Positions 1-10,224 of a stretch of DNA of 64,000 nt are shown here, one piece after another. This DNA comes from Siphonodentalium dalli (lineage: Eukaryota > Mollusca > Scaphopoda > Gadilida > Siphonodentaliidae): the NCBI GenBank assembly GCA_032622095.1, contig CP136069.1:18863326-18927325 (forward strand), given 5' to 3'. Every line of letters begins with the position of its first letter. Position 1 is the stretch's first letter. The notes beneath the pieces were generated by a model. It was not told the origin of the DNA. It did no database searches and worked only from the letters and a program-made list of their open reading frames with translations. Made by a program: the position numbers and the translations under genes.

Positions 1-1240
1 GCCGGAATATCACAGGGAATGTCCAGTTTTTGGTCACAATGTTTAACAGTTCATTTTAGGTAATATTTTTAAATGAACAAAGCTATAATAACCCACAGTT
101 CAGTTCTTGTCCATATACTGACAATGCCTGTATCCTTAGAAATCCTTGTCAAATATGGTATATGGTACATGTATTAAATCACAAGTAAAGAACTCAGTTT
201 GGTTGTGCATGAAATCTGAAGAATTAATTTTTAACACCTAAATTGAAGGAAAAGAACCATTTAGTAGAATTATAGACAAAATCCACATAAGTTCCATTAA
301 AAAATTATCAAAGTGAAGTGATTCAGAGGAATATTAACAAAAGTCGCTGTTAAAAGTCATGAAAGTAAAGCAATTAATAGAATTTTCACACACAAGTTAA
401 AGCCAAATTCTCAAGCCACAACTCCAAATATTAGGAAGAATAGAACCATGAATAAGCACAAAACTTTGCAACTGAAGAAATTTATCTGCTCATTGCATAA
501 TTCCGACGTTGGATCATAACATGACACTCGATCACTTGGTAGTCATGCAAACACAGTATTAGTTTGTGAATTGCCAATAACGTCAGAAAAACACATCAGG
601 CTCAGAGTCATAAACTTGATCTGTTACCACAAACACTCTGACAGAATGAAAACTAGATGACCAACGATCCGACATCCATAATATCAATCTACACATCCAG
701 TTAGAATCCAGTATATTTTAAAATCGACATCGAAGCCAAGACATTTTTCTTGCTGTATATTCATTGCTATTTCAGGTTGAACAGAAATGTGTAGCCTCGC
801 GGGAACATTAAACTGTGAAGGGAAGAAACTGTGTATTGACCAAATAATCCCATAAGTTACCGAAATAGGAAAACTGTCATATTTGTTCTACAGAACGATG
901 ATTAGTTAAAGAAAACCACTAGTGTTGATATACTGTTGGTTCTTAACGGAAGAGTGGATTCTTCCATATCGTAAAATAAAAGCAATTTCAAGTCAGTACA
1001 CAAACTCCCATGTTAAAATCCATTCCATCTGATGTTAAAGCAACACACTGTTAGTACACAAACACCCATGTTAAAATCCATTCCATCTGATGTTGGTGTA
1101 AACAATATTTATTTCAAAAATCAAACATATCACACAAACACAATACACATGTAGATACATAGAGATTCAGGAAGAGGATTGGAAACAAGCAAAATGCTTT
1201 TTTAAAGTCGTCTCCTCGCAGCTCCTCATGGAACAAATGT
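1..1240. other. No gene seen; small tandem duplication
   Basis: AT-rich sequence with no convincing ORF or splice-bounded exon on either strand. At about 994-1092 a unit of roughly 58 bp containing CCATTCCATCTGATGTT is present twice in tandem. The same words (CCATCTGATGTTAAAGCGAC) recur near 2165, so the duplication belongs to a dispersed repeat related to family F. It could be intron or 3' UTR of a flanking gene; nothing decides this. Confidence 0.5.
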
Positions 1241-1457
1241 TACAGTAATGCTCTAATTAATCGACTCCTTAACCACAGCAGAATTATGGGTAACTTTTCA
1301 GGATTTAGTCGGAAATATGGCTTGTTGCCATTCATCGGAAAGCTCTCGGCGAGAGCTTTCCAATGAATGGCAACAAGCCATATTTCCGACCAAATCCTGA
1401 AAAGTTACCCATAATTCTGCTGTGGTTAAGGAGTCGATTAATTAGAGCATTGCTGTA
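1241..1457. mobile_element. MITE family A, copy 1 (full palindrome)
   Basis: Starts TACAGTAATGCTCTAA and ends with its reverse complement (TTGCTGTA). The two arms of about 105 bp are inverted copies meeting at a GGAAAGCTCTC centre. TA at both ends fits a Tc1/mariner or pogo-type target. No transposase is encoded, so it is non-autonomous. Open frames that cross it are artefacts of the palindrome. Confidence 0.93.
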
Positions 1458-1611
1458 CCTCAAGTGACAGAAATATCACTTGAGGTAAAGCAGACAGGAT
1501 ATAAAGTCTTGTTTGATTGGAATGTATTTACATGTTGAGATAATATTAAGGGTATATCATTGTAATACCGGAGTTAAGGGCGAGGGTGAGAGAGAGAGTC
1601 GTTAAAGCGAC

Positions 1612-1866
1612 CAAACCTTGAAATAGTGTGTCTGTCATTTGCAGAATGAGGTCCCCAGAGGTTGAATTTAGTGATGATACCCCGCATAGCGGGCTAGCAT
1701 CACCAAATTCACCCTCGGGGGGACCTCATTCTGCTTACACCTCAGCAGAATGAGGTTCCCAGAGGGTGAATTTGGTGATGCTAACCCGCTATGCGGGGTA
1801 GCATCACTAAATTCACCCTCTGGGAACCTCATTCTGCAAATGACAGACACACTATTTCAAGTCATT
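1612..1866. mobile_element. MITE family B, copy 1
   Basis: Two back-to-back palindromes of the form GAATGAGGTCCCCAGAGGG...CCCTCTGGGGACCTCATTC, with terminal CAAACCTTGAAATAG / CTATTTCAAG. An 8-bp direct repeat AAAGCGAC flanks it (1604-1611 and 1867-1874), as expected for hAT-type insertion. The right terminus is slightly decayed. No coding capacity. Confidence 0.9.
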
Positions 1867-1885
1867 AAAGCGACACACTGTTTTC

Positions 1886-2154
1886 TTAACCCTTCCATGA
1901 CTGGAGCTTCCTGATATTTTTTGAAAAACCTGTGCCAATGTATTCTCTTATATATGCGAGTCTCCATTAGCTAGGGAGCCTTGCATATACATGTATAAGA
2001 GAATACATTGGCAAAACAATATTTACCTTGATCTTGTAAGCCAGTGCATTCTCTTATATATGGGATGCTCCCTATGGAAGACTCGCATATATAAGAGAAT
2101 GCACTGGCACAGGTTAATGTTGCACCAGCGCATCTCCCATCATGAAAAGGTTAA
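1886..2154. mobile_element. MITE family C, copy 1 (piggyBac-like ends, two hairpins)
   Basis: TTAACCC at the left and AAAAGGTTAA at the right give the TTAA target and CCC-type terminus of piggyBac elements. Inside are two opposed copies of the AATGCATTCTCTTATATATG hairpin separated by a spacer with CTTGATCTTGTAAG. The first hairpin is imperfect (loop TCTCCATTAGCTAGGGAG). Confidence 0.9.
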
Positions 2155-2277
2155 AATTGATTCCATCTGATGTTAAAGCGACACACTATATTCATTTCTT
2201 TACTGATGCTCCCATTCAGTTATGAACATAGACGTTGGAATGGTCTTATTCATCTGGAGGGATTGGATGTTCAGAAA

Positions 2278-2533
2278 CAAGCCTTGAAATTATAGGGTGC
2301 CTGTCATTTGCAGAATGAGGTCCCCAGAGGGAGAATTTAGTGATGTTACCCGCATAGTGGGCTAGCATCACCGAATTCACCCTCTGGGAACCTCATTATG
2401 CAGAGGTGTAAGCAGAATGAGGTCCCCAGAGGGTGAATTTGGTGATGCTAGCCCGCTATGCGGGGTAGCGTCACTAAATTCACCCTCTGGGGACCTCATT
2501 CTGCAAATGACAGACATGCTATTTCAAGGCTTG
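2278..2533. mobile_element. MITE family B, copy 2, perfect 8-bp target duplication
   Basis: Begins CAAGCCTTGAAAT and ends ATTTCAAGGCTTG. TTCAGAAA is repeated exactly at 2270-2277 and 2534-2541. Two internal palindromes carry GAGGTCCCCAGAGGG. The 8-bp duplication and CAAG... inverted ends suggest a hAT-derived MITE. Confidence 0.93.
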
Positions 2534-2599
2534 TTCAGAAAAACGGATACCACAAGTAGAGAAAGATTCTTATTAATTGATGGGAAATGTCAGATAATA

Positions 2600-2870
2600 T
2601 TAACCCTTTCATGACTGGAGCTTCCTGAAATTTTGCGAAAACCCTGTGCCAATGCATTCTCTTATATATGCAAGTTTCCCATAGGAAGCCTTGCATATAT
2701 AAGAGAATACATTGGCCTAACAATATTTACCATGATGTTGTTAATATTCTCTTATATATGGGAGGCTTTATATGGGAGGCTCTCTATGGGAGACTCGCAT
2801 ATATAAGAGAATGCACTGGCACAGGATCTTTACTGCTGCACCAGTGCAGCTCCCATAATGAAAAGGTTAA
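2600..2870. mobile_element. MITE family C, copy 2
   Basis: TTAACCCTTTCATGACTGG at the left and GAAAAGGTTAA at the right, two opposed hairpins, spacer with CCATGATGTTG. The first hairpin has CAAG (2671-2674) opposite CTTG (2690-2693) where most copies have CGAG/CTCG, so the stem pairing is kept. The second hairpin carries an extra GGGAGGC segment. Confidence 0.9.
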
Positions 2871-3003
2871 GGGAACTATTCGTCAATGAGTATTTAGTAA
2901 AGAAACAGTTAATAATTGAAGTGACGGTGAAGTCATTTGGAAATAAAAAAAATTCCAGATGATATGAAAACTGGAGATAGTAATAAAACTTAATTTTTTC
3001 TTC

Positions 3004-3390
3004 TTCAATAATTCAATTTTGAATGGGGATTTCCATGCATATCTGCGGAGCAAAAGTTACAGAGTTGAACATACTTCTAAGCGTGACTTGATGTGGTATT
3101 GAAAACAACAGGTATTTATCTGGCTGTCCACTTGGAACTTGTTCCATTATAATGTTGGTGTATTTATTTTTTAATTTAATGTTTATTTTTCAAATGTAGG
3201 TCAAGTAATGTAATTCCAGAAAAAAATTCTCAAAAATATATTTATTGCAAAATTTTATAATTTACCAAGCGGACCCGCCAGATAAATACCTGTTGTTTCC
3301 AATACCACAAAAGTCACACTCAGAATTATGTGCAACTCTGTAACTTTTGCTCCGCAGATTTGCATGGAAATCCCCATTCAAAATTGTTCA
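3004..3390. mobile_element. Inverted-repeat MITE, about 385 bp
   Basis: Arms near 3004-3140 and 3265-3390 are reverse complements with modest divergence: GGGGATTTCCATGCATATCT against GATTTGCATGGAAATCCCC, and ACAGGTATTTATCTGGC against CCAGATAAATACCTGT. The spacer is AT-rich. No coding capacity; the family has no other copy here and its target duplication was not resolved. Confidence 0.75.
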
Positions 3391-3848
3391 CCTGACCTCC
3401 CCCTTTATAACCAACTTTTATAATAAGCTGAAGAAGTTATGGTAGTATCCTGTAACATGAAACATTTAGTTTGAAAAAAACATTTCCATGACTATAATCC
3501 AAACTGAAACAAGTCAAATATCCACGATCATTGAATAACACTGGAGTCCTGCATTCTCACAACAATCCTACACAGAGAAATGACTGGTAACCCAGCTGGA
3601 GTGACACTGACCAATTAGTCAACAGAACGTTAGTACGTATTGTTCACACTTAACAGTGATTCAACCATTACAAAACAATGGATTAAGATATATAGATAAT
3701 TAATCAGCAGTAATAATCAAATCATGTGCTTCATCAAACCAGACGACAGTATATATCAACGAAGCCGGTCACTCATCAAACCAGACGACGGTATATATCA
3801 ACGAAGCCGGTCACTCACAGGTTTAAAGGCCCTCAAGGTGTCAAAATG

Positions 3849-4145
3849 TTAAAGGTACTCAATCCGATCAGATGGTCCCCATATCATCAAGATACAACAA
3901 CAACAACATTTTTAGAAATGCCGCTTCAGTTATCAGAATCAATTGTCCAAAAAAATTGCCAACCACCGTCAACTACAGGGTAAAGTATAAAACTGCCCGA
4001 AATGTGTTATTTATCAACATGTTGTTCGACGAAATTTGGCCTTATTTTCAACAGAAAACCTCTTGAATTTAGAGTTATCCATCTTCATCCTCAATTTGGT
4101 CTGAGACAAACAAATGAAAAGAATGCACTAGTTTTCAGATATATA
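3849..4145 (+). mobile_element. Family I element, copy 1 (right part missing)
   Basis: TTAAAGGTACTCAATCCGAT matches the left end of the full copy at 6074, followed by the shared CCCCATATCATCAAGATACA and TTATCCATCTTCATCC words. The remainder is missing or degraded. The frame that crosses it has no protein character. Confidence 0.7.
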
Positions 4146-4202
4146 AGTTTTTACATTAATTGTTTCACAATTATTCATCCAGTTGTCTATATATCACAGT
4201 CC

Positions 4203-4419
4203 TACAGTAATGCCCTAAGTAATCAACTCTTTAACCACAGCAGAATAATGGGTAACTTTTCAGGATTTAGTCGGAAATATGGCTTGTTGCCATTCATCGG
4301 AAAGCTCTCGGGGAGAGCTTTCCGATGAATGGCAACAAGCCATATTTCCGACTAAATCCTGAAAAGTTACCCATAATTCTGCTGTGGTTAAAGAGTCAAT
4401 TACTTAGGGCATTACTGTA
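4203..4419. mobile_element. MITE family A, copy 2, with paralogous empty site
   Basis: TACAGTAATGCCCTAAGTAA to ATTACTGTA, near-perfect palindrome. Flanking DNA (4145-4202 plus 4420-4480) is duplicated at about 4560-4665 without the element; the uninterrupted copy reads TTCTATAACC where this one is CCTA-element-TATAAC. That fits insertion at TA with TA duplication. Confidence 0.93.
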
Positions 4420-4559
4420 TAACAGATGAGAGAGAATATGTAAGTACTCATGCACTGAGATCATGATGAAATATATAGTTAACACTCCGATAAACAAGGT
4501 ATAATGATCCAATGAGAAACTGTGAACATCAATAAAACTTTTCAAAAATATGTTTTCCA

Positions 4560-5260
4560 TTTAGTTGTTTCACAATTCAACATCCAGTTCAATATCAAAG
4601 TTCTATAACCAACGAAAAAGAATGTATAAGTTCTCATGCACTGAGATCGTGACGAAATATCTATACCAGGAAATAAACCTGAATTCCAATGAAATGTTCA
4701 GTGCAGCATAATGAAGCTTATTCCAACATTAATTTAGCTGCCAACACAATATCAATATTAGTACAAACCGCAATAACGTCATGAGCAAACGCACAGCTTA
4801 CCGCCCATGGACAACACAAGCCATTTCCATCAACAGTTTTGTTAGTCAAGTTTGCATTTTAATTGATTTCTCTGAATATTTTAGTATCATCAGGAAAATA
4901 ATATTTATTTTTCAAGACATATCGATCACTGCATGAATCAAAATGAAGATGTATGCCTCCAGTATGATAAAAGTATGCTTAAGGGCAGGCAATACCTTAT
5001 GGATTTTATATGCCGTAACAATGAACGCAAATGGTTTTCAAAACACTAGGGATTTTTTCGGTGAGATTAGAAAATATTCTTATGCATATTTGATATTTTC
5101 TGCATGAATAAGTCATGAGATATTTTGTATGTTGTAATGAGCTTTTTGGATGAAATTGGCTGTGTGATAAGGATTTCTATGGGTTATTAGTTACGTATTA
5201 CACAGGGGAGGACGATATTGACTTTTGTTTGCGGGATTTATTGCTGCATGTTCGCATGCA
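4560..5260. other. Diverged local duplication, otherwise no gene
   Basis: 4560-4665 duplicates the sequence around A2 (CTCATGCACTGAGATCRTGA). The rest to 5260 is unique AT-rich DNA with no ORF or exon that I can support. Confidence 0.5.
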
Positions 5261-5271
5261 CAAGAATGGTC

Positions 5272-5700
5272 ATTTCGTATCAATCACCTATGGGGATATT
5301 AATCACCTATGGGGATATCAATCACCTATGGGGATATCAATCACCTATGGGGATCATCAAACACCTATTTCGTATCAATCACCTATGGGGATATTTTTCA
5401 GCCTTTGATGATCATTTCGTATCAATCACCTATGGGGATATTTTTCAGCCTTTGATGATCATTTCGTATCAATCACCTATGGGGATATTTTTCAGCCTTT
5501 GATGGTCACTTCATATCAATCATCTATGTGGATATTTTTCAGCCTTTGATGATCATTTCGTATCAATCACCTATGGGGATATTAATCACCTATGGGGATA
5601 TCAATCACCTATGGGGATATCAATCATCTATGTGGATATTTTTCAGCCTTTGATGTTCATTTCGTATCAATCACCTATGGGGATATTTTTCAGCCTTTGA
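5272..5700 (+). repeat. Minisatellite, 19-bp and 47-bp units
   Basis: Repeats of ATCAATCACCTATGGGGAT alternate with a longer 47-bp unit that adds TTTTTCAGCCTTTGATGATC. About a dozen CACCTATGGGG cores are visible. The frame across it is a repeat translation, not a gene. Confidence 0.92.
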
Positions 5701-6073
5701 TTATATAAGTTTGATATCACAATATGGTTACTGAAATATCATTGTTCGTTATCTTATAAATGGCGTCTACATAAAAACAAGTGCACCACACATATTATTA
5801 CCGCAAAGGTGGCTTTAGGCCGGAGGTTTATTAATATTCATAAAATGTTTTACTCTGGCCTGTGATGACTGAACAAAATATAGAGAATAATTAATTCCAA
5901 AATATCTCAATCGTGTCAGGAAAGAAATATAAAATTTTCACGAAGCAAACTAAAAACATTGAAAATTTGATATTTCTTTCCAGATTATGAGATGTTTCAA
6001 GTATTCTTTTATTATATGCACCTTAACAATGATCAAAGTTGCTAAATTAACTTTTACTTATTATTAACCATAC

Positions 6074-6527
6074 TTAAAGGTACTCCATCCAATCATCCCC
6101 ATATCATCAAGATACAACAACAACAATATTTATTCAAAATACGCTTTAGATATCAGAATCGATTAAATGCAACAAAATAATGCTAACCATTGTCAACTAT
6201 GGCATCAAATTTCCCAAAACGTGTTATTTATCAGCATTTTGTTCAACGAAATATGGCCGTATTATCACTTGAGTATTCACGAAATGTATCCGTATTACCA
6301 CTTGTTTTTTAGAGTTATCCATCTTCATCCGTAATTTTGACCGAGACCATCCATTTTAGGATGTGTTTCTGGGCCACAAACAATAGAAATAACAAACTTC
6401 AAAAATCGATACCTGATCACTCTGACCTTTGATGGGTAGATTCCTCGACTCGATTCAAATATTTTTTACCCCCGAAGCCAAAGAAATAGTAATTTAGGGG
6501 GCGTTTATTCGGATTGAGTACCTTTAA
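6074..6527 (+). mobile_element. Family I element, copy 2 (complete)
   Basis: Bounded by TTAAAGGTACTCC and GAGTACCTTTAA, so short inverted ends flanked by TTAA. The interior has CATCAAGATACAACAACAAC, TTATCCATCTTCATCC and CCCCGAAGCCAAAGAAATAG, shared with copies near 3.85, 29.3 and 31.3 kb. No coding capacity. TTAA flanks could mean a piggyBac-type target, but the AGGTACTC terminus is not typical. Confidence 0.82.
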
Positions 6528-7017
6528 TTAAAGAGCGTGTGCCAGTGTTTACAAACACTGGAAAGTGCCTAGGCCTAAAGATGAAATTGACATGCTTTCG
6601 CTCAAACATAGCTTATCGATTGATGAAGCAGCATCATAAATTCGTTGCTTTTGATTTGCTAGCAGACAGTGTGCATGCACTGCATCATTCCATGCACCTT
6701 GGCAGCTCGTGTGTTCCTGGTAGTTGTTAATTTCAAGCCGCCAAGCTACAGTGATATAACAATAGCTACAATGAAATAGCAAAATCATATTTCTCTGTAG
6801 CTTCGAAAAGATACATACGACGATCTAAGTTTCGGTAATTATCTGCTATTTTATAAGCAACCATATACATGTATTAAATGTAGTTTAGTTTGATTGTACT
6901 GATACATACAAAATTACAAATGGTATTATACACCCCAGGTCAAGTGGTCCTGCTAATATGCTATGATGCGGTTAGGGCAAACTGATGCTGTTAATAAACA
7001 GTACATTATCATTTTTA
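6528..7017. other. No gene supported
   Basis: Slightly richer sequence at 6540-6730 has opposing short frames on both strands, but no splice-bounded exon or recognisable domain. Nothing further seen. Confidence 0.4.
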
Positions 7018-7286
7018 AATTTGTCTTTTTCCTGGTGTTCCGATAATCTGAGCATTTTGAAGAAAAAGCCATTGTGTGTATGAAACATTCAAGAACATAC
7101 ATATTTTTGAAAAATTCTAAAACGACGCGAATGACCGTCTTGATTACAGTTGATGTTCAACAACCTATACAATCAGTATAAAGAATAATAGGTTGCAGTA
7201 AATATGTTTTTGAATGTTTGTGACATATAATGGTTTTTCCTGGACATGTTCAGATTATCGTAACAGCATGAAAAAGACAAATTAAA
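7018..7286. mobile_element. Inverted-repeat MITE, about 270 bp
   Basis: Arms begin TTTGTCTTTTTCCTGGTGTT and end AACAGCATGAAAAAGACAAA. Roughly 90 bp on each side are imperfect reverse complements (GATAATCTGAGCATTTTG against CATGTTCAGATTATC). Single copy in the window. Confidence 0.75.
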
Positions 7287-7587
7287 AAAAGATTCAGCAG
7301 AACTCAATTGCATCCTTGCACATTGTCAGGAGCAATTGAGCAGGAGTGGTTAATAAACTAACCTGCTAAGTGAAATCTCACTAACGGTGTTCCGATGAGA
7401 GAGCACCGAAGAAACGATTGCGAACCAGCAACGCTATGCATTTAGAAAAAAATCTAAAGAACCTCGTAATTTGGCAACACAACTTGCAAATATAGTCTTG
7501 TTATAAACTAGAGATCATTCAGAAAGAAGATGAATATGATAGAAACATATGATATCAAGTATGTGATGGATATGTATAACTTCATAG

Positions 7588-7806
7588 TACAGTAATGCCC
7601 TGAATAATCGACTTCTTAACCATAGCAGAATTATGGGTATCTTTTCAGGATTTATTCGGAAATATGGCTTGTTGCCATTCATAGGAAAGCTCTCTCAGTG
7701 AGAGCTTTCCAATGAATGGCAACAAGCCATATTTCCGACTAAATCCTGAAAAATTACCTATAATTCTGCTATGGTTAAGAAGTCAATTATTTAGGGCATT
7801 ACTGTA
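7588..7806. mobile_element. MITE family A, copy 3
   Basis: TACAGTAATGCCCTGAATAA to GGGCATTACTGTA, palindromic around GGAAAGCTCTCTCAGTGAGA. TA at both ends. Confidence 0.93.
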
Positions 7807-8080
7807 TCTAAAGAATTCCGACAGAGAGAAGCAAACTAAAAAACTGTGACATCTTGGGCAAATATCTATTTAAATGTAGTGAAACAGTTCTGGGTATAAA
7901 CTTAGAATTGCAAGTAAACAATCCAATACAATACTTGACAAGATGTCGCCCTGCAGTAAATAACTCTTTAATGATGCTTTAATATATTAATTAGGCAACA
8001 GATGGACAATTTTGCATAAAAGCTGGTAAAACATTACCCAACTAAAACCATGTAAATTAGTGAATGAATTCCTGTAGCGT

Positions 8081-8505
8081 CAAGCCTGCAAATAGCGTGT
8101 CGGTCATTTGCAGAATGAGGTCCCCAGAGGGTGAATTTAGTTATGCTAGCCCGCTATAACCAAATTCACCCGCCGGAGACCTCATTCTGCTTATGCCTCA
8201 TCTTCTGGGAAGTATCAATAGTCTCAAATTAACATTGTTTTTAGTTACATTTTGCGTTCTGGGAAGTTTCTATTTCCCCTAATTTGCAGCAAATAAAATG
8301 CATAATCGAGGTGCCCAATGGGTGAACATCACCAACTTCAACTGGGGAACTTCAACCTGACCCTAGGTCTACCATAGCAGTTGAGGGCCTGAGCAGAATG
8401 AGGTCCCCGGAGGGTGAATTCAGTGATGCTAGCCCACTGTGCGGGATAGCGTCACTAAATGCACCATCTGGGGACCTCATTCTGCAAATGACAGACACGC
8501 TATTT
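8081..8505. mobile_element. MITE family B, copy 3, in a duplicated locus
   Basis: Starts CAAGCCTGCAAATAGCG. Left and right GAGGTCCCC palindromes surround the longer B interior (CTTCTGGGAAGTATC, CCCCTAATTTGCAG). The right terminus is lost at CGCTATTT. GAATTCCTGTAGYGT flanks both sides (8066-8080, 8506-8520). A second copy of the surrounding locus at about 8905-9020 reads through as GCATTCCTGTAGCATG without the element. Confidence 0.88.
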
Positions 8506-8535
8506 GAATTCCTGTAGTGTGCGGTGTAACAGTAA

Positions 8536-8939
8536 ATAAGTCTGTTAAAGAATATAAGAAAAAATTATTAAAATTGTAAAAAATAATAACAAATGATGAA
8601 AAATTGTTAGGCCAATGCATTCTCTTATATATGCGAGGTGACCTATGGTCGACTCGCATATATAAGAGAATGCATTGGCACAGGGTATATGGGTTGATAC
8701 AAAAATCGGACCTGGCACTGAAAGGGTTAATGTCTTAATTAGGCAACAGACCGACAAAAAAATAATAACAAATGATGAAAAATTGTTAGGCCAATGCATT
8801 CTCTTATATATGCGAGGTGACCTATGGTCGACTCGCATATATAAGAGAATGCATTGGCACAGGGTATATGGGTTGATACAAAAATCGGACCTGGCACTGA
8901 AAGGGTTAATGTCTTAATTAGGCAACAGACCGACAACTT
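8536..8939 (-). mobile_element. Family D half-element, tandemly duplicated (179-bp unit)
   Basis: Right halves of D elements: AT-rich spacer, one 67-bp hairpin, then CAAAAATCGGACCTGGCACTG and AAAGGGTTAA. The block 8582-8760 repeats at 8761-8939 with almost no change, so the duplication is recent and includes flanking non-element DNA (TGTCTTAATTAGGCAACAGA). Confidence 0.88.
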
Positions 8940-9172
8940 TGCTTAAAAGCTAGTAAAACAACCCAACTCAAACCATGTAAATTAGTGAATGCATTCCTGT
9001 AGCATGTGGTGGAACAGTTGTGTTATCCGGCCAGGATTTAAATTTTAAATTTTTAAAAGCTCGTGCTTGAATCAATAAAGTAGATTTAGAGATTGTGTCA
9101 TGAATCGTCAATACAGGAAGTTTGTTTTCTGATGCAAACCCTCCTAACATGGGCCTGATAAAGGCAAATAAT

Positions 9173-9548
9173 GAGTTTAGTGTGCCTGTCTTTTGCAGAA
9201 TGAGGTCTCCAGAGGATGAATTCACCCTCTGGGGACCTCATTCTACTTTATAGGCCTCATCTTCTCTGGAAAGTTTCTTTATTATCAAATTTCTGTAGAA
9301 ACTTCTTCATATAGATTCTATTTCATTTTTAACTCAGTTTCTCTATATTCCCAAACTGGCAGACGACACATTGAATAATCGAGGTTCACACTATTCATTT
9401 GGGAACTTCAATCTGAGTCTGTGTTTCCCATAGCAGAATGAGGTCCCCAGAGGGTGAATTTAATGATGCTAGCCCGCTATGTGGGATAGTGTCACTAAAT
9501 TCACCCTCTGGGGACCTTATTCTGCAATTGACAGACCCACTAAACCCA
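9173..9548. mobile_element. MITE family B, copy 4
   Basis: GAGTTTAGTGTGCCTGTC at the left and GACCCACTAAACCCAG at the right, a variant of the B terminus. Both half-palindromes and the interior (TTTCTCTATATTCCCAAACT) are present. Flanks are duplicated over about 33 bp rather than 8 bp (CCTAACATGGRCSTGAYAAA near 9145 and 9552). Confidence 0.85.
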
Positions 9549-9654
9549 GCCTAACATGGACGTGACAAAAGCAAATAGTGAGCACCATGCTTGTGTCAAC
9601 TCACTAGTCGTGTGTGTTAAAATAAGGCAGCGACATATTTAGAGCCATAAACAT

Positions 9655-10224
9655 CAAGCTTGGAAAAAGTGTGTCTGAAATTTGAGGAATGAGTCCTCCC
9701 CCCCCCCATTCTACTTAGGCCTCATCTTCTGGGAAGTATACAGTGTACAGCTCTAAGTAATCAACTTCTTAACCACAGCAGAATTATGGGTAACTTTTCA
9801 GGATTTAGTTGTTGCCATTCATCGGAAAGCTCTCCCCGAGAGCTTTCCGATGAATGGCAACAAGCCATATTTCCGACTAAATCCTGAAAAGTTACCCATA
9901 ATTCTGATGTGGTTAAGAAGTCAATTACTTAGAGCATTACTGTATGTAGTCTCAACTTATCTTTAGTTACTTTTTCCCTTCTGCTTAATTTCTATATCCC
10001 ATAATTTGCAAAAGATAAAATGCATAATCGAGGTGACTAATGGGTGAACATCACCAACTTCAACTGGGGAACTTCAATCTGATCATAGCTAGGTCTCCCA
10101 TAGCAGTTGAAGACTAAGCAGAATGATGTTCACAGAGGGTGAATTTGGTGATGTTAGCCCGCTATGCAGGATATGGTCAATAAATTCATCTTCTGCAAAT
10201 TCAGACACACTATATCCAGACTTG
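9655..10224. mobile_element. MITE family B, copy 5, split by A4
   Basis: CAAGCTTGGAAAAAGTGTG to CTATATCCAGACTTG. The B interior breaks at GGGAAGTA (9737) and resumes at TGTAGTCTC (9945), with family A between. Both half-palindromes are degenerate, so this is an older copy. Confidence 0.83.
9739..9944. mobile_element. MITE family A, copy 4, nested in B5
   Basis: Left end is altered (TACAGTGTACAGCTCTAAG); right end GAGCATTACTGTA is normal. Part of the left arm is deleted. The insertion sits at a TA inside the conserved B interior, so this A insertion is younger than B5. Confidence 0.9.

Larger units (their letters stand above)
2160..2910. mobile_element. Family F fragment hosting nested B2 and C2
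   Basis: Segments 2160-2277, 2542-2599 and 2871-2910 match other F copies: CCCATTCAGTTATGAACATA, GATTCTTATTAATTGATGGG, and GTCAATGAGTATTTAGTA near the right end. They are interrupted by B2 and C2, so F was here first. F is a TTAA-flanked, non-coding family; this copy is eroded and its outer ends are uncertain. Confidence 0.65.
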
